Shown piece by piece: positions 6,923 through 9,787 of a stretch of 9,787 nt of DNA. A program made the translations under genes and the position numbers. The stretch spans positions 1-9,787 of the forward strand of contig VFKK01000343.1 of assembly GCA_009885605.1 (NCBI GenBank), given 5' to 3'. The stretch is from Cyclobacteriaceae bacterium. Lineage in GTDB: Bacteria > Bacteroidota > Bacteroidia > Cytophagales > Cyclobacteriaceae. The notes below the pieces were generated by a model. That model was not told the DNA's origin, made no database searches, and saw only the letters and a program-made list of their open reading frames with translations. Positions within the stretch are counted from its first letter, which is position 1; every line of letters starts with the position of its first letter.

Positions 6923-8158
6923 ATGCAAAAACTTGCTTTCGGGTTTCTAATGTTGCTGATTTCAGCCTTCCAGACGGGGACTTTTGCGCAGCTCAATCCC
7001 ACTATTCCGGAGTCTTTCATTGAATGGATCTGTGTAAATCTCCCTGATAGCAGGTTGGATAGGCGGGCCGCCGATCAACTTAGTGCTCTTTATTCCTACC
7101 TGCCACTCGGTAATTATGTATTCACTGCGAATCCTTCCAATGGCACCGGAGTATTGGACGGTGACGGTGTCCCGCCCAGGAGGATGATCACACATCCCTG
7201 GTGGAGGACTAGTTGGGCTTATGCTGCCTATGTTATTTTGTTTGTGATCGGAGTCAGAGTGGTTCACGTCTTTCAGAAAGGACGCGTAATTCGGCTTGAA
7301 CGTGCAAAAGCTCAGGCCAAAGAAATCCAACAGGCCCGGGAAATCGAAAAAGCGTATGAAACGCTCAAAGCCACTCAGGCTCAACTTATACAATCTGAAA
7401 AGATGGCAGGTCTTGGCGTGCTGACTGCGGGTATTGCTCACGAGATTCAAAACCCTTTGAATTTTGTTACCAATTTTTCGGAGGTCAGTCAGGATTTGAT
7501 TAAAGAAATCAAAACTGAACGGGCAAAGCCCCAAAATCAAAGAGACCAGAAGCTGGAAGAGGAAATATTGGACGTCCTGGCAATAAATCTGGAGAAAATA
7601 ACAACCCATGGAAAACGGGCTGACTCCATCGTAAAAAGTATGGTCGAACACAGCAGAACCAGTTCAGGTCACAAGGAACTGACTGACATCAACGCCCTGA
7701 TTGAATCCAGCCTTCAGCTGGCCTACCACGGATATTGCTCCAAGGAAAAAAACTGCACATGTGAACTCAAAACAATCCTGGACGAAAATCTTCCTACAGT
7801 CAATGTCATTCCTCAGGATATTGGCAGGGTTCTTTTGAATGTTTTTAACAATGCCTTCTATGCCGTAAATGAAAAATTGAAAACGGACAAGAAAGGATAC
7901 AAACCGGTTGTCAGGGTTACGTCTAAAAACCTACGTAAGAGCCTGAAAATTGCCATTTTTGATAATGGAATAGGAATCCCTCCTGAAATCAAGGATAAAA
8001 TTTTCAATCCATTTTTTACCACAAAGCCAAACGGCAAAGGAACAGGATTGGGTTTATCGTTGGCATATGATATCGTGAAGGCAAATGGCGGAGAAATCAA
8101 AGCAGAATCTGAAGAGGGGAAAGGAGCAACTTTCACCCTGACGTTTCCTCTCACTTAG
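6923..8158 (+). CDS. Membrane sensor histidine kinase with a remnant Y_Y_Y domain
   Basis: A 411-residue histidine kinase that would autophosphorylate on His and pass phosphate to a response regulator not encoded in this window. A signal peptide (about 1-22, ending TFAQ) leads into a short exported segment. Residues about 52-96 (SALYSYLPLGNYVFTANPSN, then HPWWRTSWAYAAYV) match the end of a Y_Y_Y domain, which normally follows a two-component-regulator beta-propeller. A single membrane span (about 98-117) and a coiled coil (about 120-160) follow. The DHp domain has H173 in AGIAHEIQNPLNFV; the ATPase domain has the N box NVFNNAFYAV (306-315), G1 DNGIGIPP (347-354), F box FNPFFTTKP and G2 GKGTGLGL (371-378). 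All catalytic boxes are intact. Oddity: the roughly 600-700 residues of propeller that usually precede Y_Y_Y are missing, so sensing is probably altered or lost. The ATG at 6923 is directly before the signal peptide. No receiver domain is fused. Confidence 0.9.
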   Translation: MQKLAFGFLMLLISAFQTGTFAQLNPTIPESFIEWICVNLPDSRLDRRAADQLSALYSYLPLGNYVFTANPSNGTGVLDGDGVPPRRMITHPWWRTSWAYAAYVILFVIGVRVVHVFQKGRVIRLERAKAQAKEIQQAREIEKAYETLKATQAQLIQSEKMAGLGVLTAGIAHEIQNPLNFVTNFSEVSQDLIKEIKTERAKPQNQRDQKLEEEILDVLAINLEKITTHGKRADSIVKSMVEHSRTSSGHKELTDINALIESSLQLAYHGYCSKEKNCTCELKTILDENLPTVNVIPQDIGRVLLNVFNNAFYAVNEKLKTDKKGYKPVVRVTSKNLRKSLKIAIFDNGIGIPPEIKDKIFNPFFTTKPNGKGTGLGLSLAYDIVKANGGEIKAESEEGKGATFTLTFPLT

Positions 8159-8279
8159 AATTGCCTGAAACAGAAAAAAAAATGGCTTTATTTCCGCTTT
8201 TCGGTCAACTTGAATTTTTACCAGTTAATCCAAATTTCCCTAAAAATCTGGTTTCAATACTTGATTGGAAACGCCTGTA

Positions 8280-8297
8280 AGCAGGTATAAACCTGCT
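8280..8297. repeat. Short perfect hairpin between the kinase and DUF1080 genes
   Basis: AGCAGGT (8280-8286) and ACCTGCT (8291-8297) are perfect 7-bp complements around the 4-nt loop ATAA. It lies about 120 bp after the kinase stop codon. No T run follows on either strand, so it is not a standard intrinsic terminator; it could be a weak terminator, a transcript-end stabiliser or an operator. The remainder of 8159-8448 shows no gene. A TATTTTG at 8354-8360 is a weak -7-like candidate for the next gene. Confidence 0.4.
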
Positions 8298-8448
8298 CAA
8301 TTTAACCCGATAAGATCGGAAAATAAACACGTGGTCTAAATAGAGACTTTTTGTATTTTGTCTTGAGTTAAAAAAAGATTTTCCCACCAGTGATCTTTTT
8401 GTAAGCATGATGATTAATTGAATAAACACACAAAAAAGAATTCTTACC

Positions 8449-9090
8449 ATGGATAAACTTACCTGTTGCGTTCTGTTTGTTGCTTTAACGATTGCTGCCT
8501 TAGGGAGTAATGCAAGCACTACGCCCAATCCAAAAGAAAAGATAATCCTGTTTAATGGTAAGAATCTGGACGGCTGGGAGGGTGATACAAAAATTTGGAG
8601 AGTGCATCGGGGTGCCATCGTGGGAGGTAACAAAATCGAGCAGATAGCTCAGAATGAATTTTTGAGCACTAAATCATCATACAGGAATTATCAGCTGGAA
8701 GTAAAGTTTAAAATCGAGGGCTACGAAGGTTTTATTAATGCGGGTGTGCAGTTTCACAGTCAACGATTAACAAATCCTTCAAATGAAATGGCAGGGTATC
8801 AGGCTGATATAGGTGTAGGGTGTATGGGTTCGCTGTATGATGAATCCAGAAGAGACAAATATTTAGTTGAGGCCGAACAAAAGCAAGTGAACATTAAAAA
8901 GGGATGGAATCAATACAAGATTATTTGTAAGGATAATAAAATCACCCTATCGATAAATAATGTAGAAACATTAACCTATACAGAGTCCGATCTTTCCATT
9001 CCGCAATCTGGAAAAATAGGGTTACAAATTCACGGGGGTGGAATTCTTGAAGTTTTTTACAAAGATATTGTTCTGACCCCGCTGGAGTAA
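8449..9090 (+). CDS. Secreted DUF1080 / 3-keto-disaccharide hydrolase-like protein
   Basis: The 213-residue protein carries one DUF1080 domain, a concanavalin-like jelly-roll fold annotated in databases as 3-keto-disaccharide hydrolase and frequent in Bacteroidota and Planctomycetes. Residues 1-22 form a signal peptide (MDK, hydrophobic core, cleavage near SNA), so it acts outside the cytoplasm. Characteristic pieces are LFNGKNLDGW (34-43), W50 followed by GAIVGG, YQLEVKFKIE (81-90), GVQFHSQR (99-106), GYQADIG (116-122), WNQYKIIC and IGLQIHGGG (190-198), ending in strand FYKDIVLTPLE. The length is typical of a single-domain member. The ATG at 8449 has an A-rich leader typical of Bacteroidota. 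No sugar dehydrogenase, SusC/SusD pair or glycosidase is adjacent, so a specific glycan role cannot be inferred. It stands between the intact kinase and a kinase remnant and appears to be transcribed alone. The family is secure; enzymatic activity is an assumption from family annotation. Confidence 0.88.
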   Translation: MDKLTCCVLFVALTIAALGSNASTTPNPKEKIILFNGKNLDGWEGDTKIWRVHRGAIVGGNKIEQIAQNEFLSTKSSYRNYQLEVKFKIEGYEGFINAGVQFHSQRLTNPSNEMAGYQADIGVGCMGSLYDESRRDKYLVEAEQKQVNIKKGWNQYKIICKDNKITLSINNVETLTYTESDLSIPQSGKIGLQIHGGGILEVFYKDIVLTPLE

Positions 9091-9200
9091 TTCCGTTGAT
9101 TTGTGTGTAATATTTTTTGTGTCCGCCTTTCAGATTAGTGCCGGAGTCAGCCCGGAAGTCAATCTATAAGGAAATATACAGGGGACGGTGAACTGCTTAG
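9091..9200. other. Short non-coding stretch after the DUF1080 gene
   Basis: No gene, terminator or repeat could be supported here. The frame used by the kinase remnant downstream is closed by a TAG at 9198-9200, so any more N-terminal part of that kinase is missing or too degraded to recognise by eye. Confidence 0.5.
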
Positions 9201-9434
9201 GAATGGTATGCAGCATTTAGAAATTATCTCCTCCATGCCAAACGAGCAGGCGCCATCCTCAAATCCATGCTGATGCACTCAAGAGGGGGCAACGGCGGAT
9301 CCATGAAGCAAACCGATCTCAATAAGTTGATCAAAGAATATGTCAACCTTACCTTCCTCGGCATGTGGGCTAATAAAAATCCAAACAATGTGAATCTGGT
9401 ATTTGATCTGGATGGAAATCTGCCAAAAATATGA
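9201..9434 (+). pseudogene. Remnant of a second histidine kinase (dimerization-domain fragment)
   Basis: Read in the frame of 9201-9434, the sequence gives HAKRAGAILKSMLMHSR, then QTDLNKLIKEYVNLTFLG, and near its end VNLVFDLDGNLPKI before TGA at 9432-9434. This closely parallels the second DHp helix and following linker of the 'HEIQNPLNFV' kinases. The intact kinase at 6923-8158 shows the matching HGKRADSIVKSMVEHSR, LTDINALIESSLQLAYHG and LDENLPTV. The phosphoacceptor His helix upstream and the N, G1, F and G2 boxes downstream are absent, and the frame begins after a TAG without a plausible start. It is therefore a decayed fragment of a different subfamily member rather than a duplicate of the neighbour. 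Recognition is by eye; the homologous part probably begins near 9222. A functional small protein cannot be excluded but is unlikely. Confidence 0.72.
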
Positions 9435-9547
9435 CTCAACACCGAACCCTGATCTTTTTGGAAAAACCGGGTGCCCCTGAAAAGAATAAAGCATGTTATT
9501 TCCCCATGACTGCCTCGAAACTGCTTGATTTCAAAAACTTATCCTAA
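9431..9547 (+). CDS. Doubtful 38-codon small ORF overlapping the kinase remnant stop
   Basis: An ATG at 9431 overlaps the TGA of the kinase remnant (ATGA) and opens 38 codons ending at TAA 9545-9547. The product begins MTQHRTLIFLEKPG and ends TASKLLDFKNLS. It has no signal peptide, membrane segment or motif that I recognise. It may be chance, or a piece of another decayed gene. It is listed because the overlap arrangement is the kind that permits coupled translation, not because there is evidence of function. Confidence 0.15.
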   Translation: MTQHRTLIFLEKPGAPEKNKACYFPMTASKLLDFKNLS

Positions 9548-9787
9548 ATTGAGGATGCCACTATTTTTTCTAACTACATGAATTCGCAGTCTCTTCAAAA
9601 GAGTTGACTGATTTTACCTATTAGAGATATTAGACCTCTGATTATATCTCAAAAAAAAAGAGTTCCAATACAGTCCTGACCACCGAATCAGACGAAATCA
9701 TACTTAATCAGCCCCGATTACTTAAGTTTTCTTATGAAATATTGACCTCAATTTTCAACAAATTTTCAATGAATATATCCTCCCGAC
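9548..9787. other. AT-rich tail of the window, no gene identified
   Basis: Stop codons interrupt all forward frames I read. There is an imperfectly placed inverted repeat GAGATAT/ATATCTC (9624-9630 and 9644-9650) followed by nine A residues, which is the wrong polarity for a + strand terminator. An ATG at 9769 opens a frame that runs off the window end (MNISSR), so a downstream gene could begin here, but six codons are too few to judge. Confidence 0.45.

Noticed and set aside
6962..7651. Long - strand open frame of 229 codons opposite the histidine kinase
   Set aside because: It is antisense to a well-supported kinase with all catalytic boxes; the translation is low in recognisable structure and has no motif.
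9624..9659. GAGATAT/ATATCTC inverted repeat followed by nine A residues as a terminator
   Set aside because: The run is A rather than T on the + strand, and on the minus strand the T run precedes the stem, so neither polarity fits an intrinsic terminator; the stem is short with a 13-nt loop.
6449..9787. A mobile element or genomic island carrying the kinase and DUF1080 genes
   Set aside because: No transposase, integrase, terminal inverted repeats, target-site duplication or tRNA attachment site could be seen; the kinase remnant alone shows decay, not transfer.

Overview
The window reads as chromosomal DNA of a member of the Bacteroidota, probably a Cytophagia/Cyclobacteriaceae-type bacterium. 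This is an inference from protein style and was not tested by a search. The grounds are A-rich leaders without Shine-Dalgarno sequences, exported S9 peptidase and serine hydrolase of the Bacteroidota type, a histidine kinase of the 'HEIQNPLNFV' family with a Y_Y_Y-type juxtamembrane segment, and a secreted DUF1080 protein. I see no tRNA, rRNA, CRISPR array, integrase or insertion sequence.

Layout. (1) 19-1141, + strand: a two-gene vitamin-salvage unit. A PnuC-family transporter overlaps by 14 bp a NadR-type nucleoside kinase that lacks the adenylyltransferase domain; together they fit uptake and phosphorylation trapping of nicotinamide riboside. (2) 1149-4297, - strand, convergent with the first unit and only 7 bp from it: an exported S9 prolyl-oligopeptidase-family peptidase followed, with a 4-bp ATGA overlap, by an exported class C beta-lactamase-like serine hydrolase. 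(3) 4298-4627: a divergent control region with a 13-bp palindrome. (4) 4628-6448, + strand: a cytosolic patatin phospholipase of the neuropathy-target-esterase (NTE) type with an N-terminal cyclic-nucleotide-binding domain. No ATG is available at its N-terminus and it probably starts at TTG. A clear intrinsic terminator closes it at 6545-6577.

(5) 6578-9787, + strand, is looser and gene-poor. It holds a membrane histidine kinase whose sensor has shrunk to the tail of a Y_Y_Y domain, a secreted DUF1080 (3-keto-disaccharide hydrolase-like) protein, and a degraded fragment of a second, related histidine kinase (about 9201-9434) that stops just after the dimerization domain. The rest shows no convincing gene. 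The region looks like a zone of decay or rearrangement among signalling genes of the propeller/Y_Y_Y type.

I found no clearly new multi-gene system. The best leads are the miniaturised kinase and the kinase relic on either side of the DUF1080 gene, and the cNMP-domain/NTE-phospholipase gene with a non-ATG start and a palindromic candidate operator.
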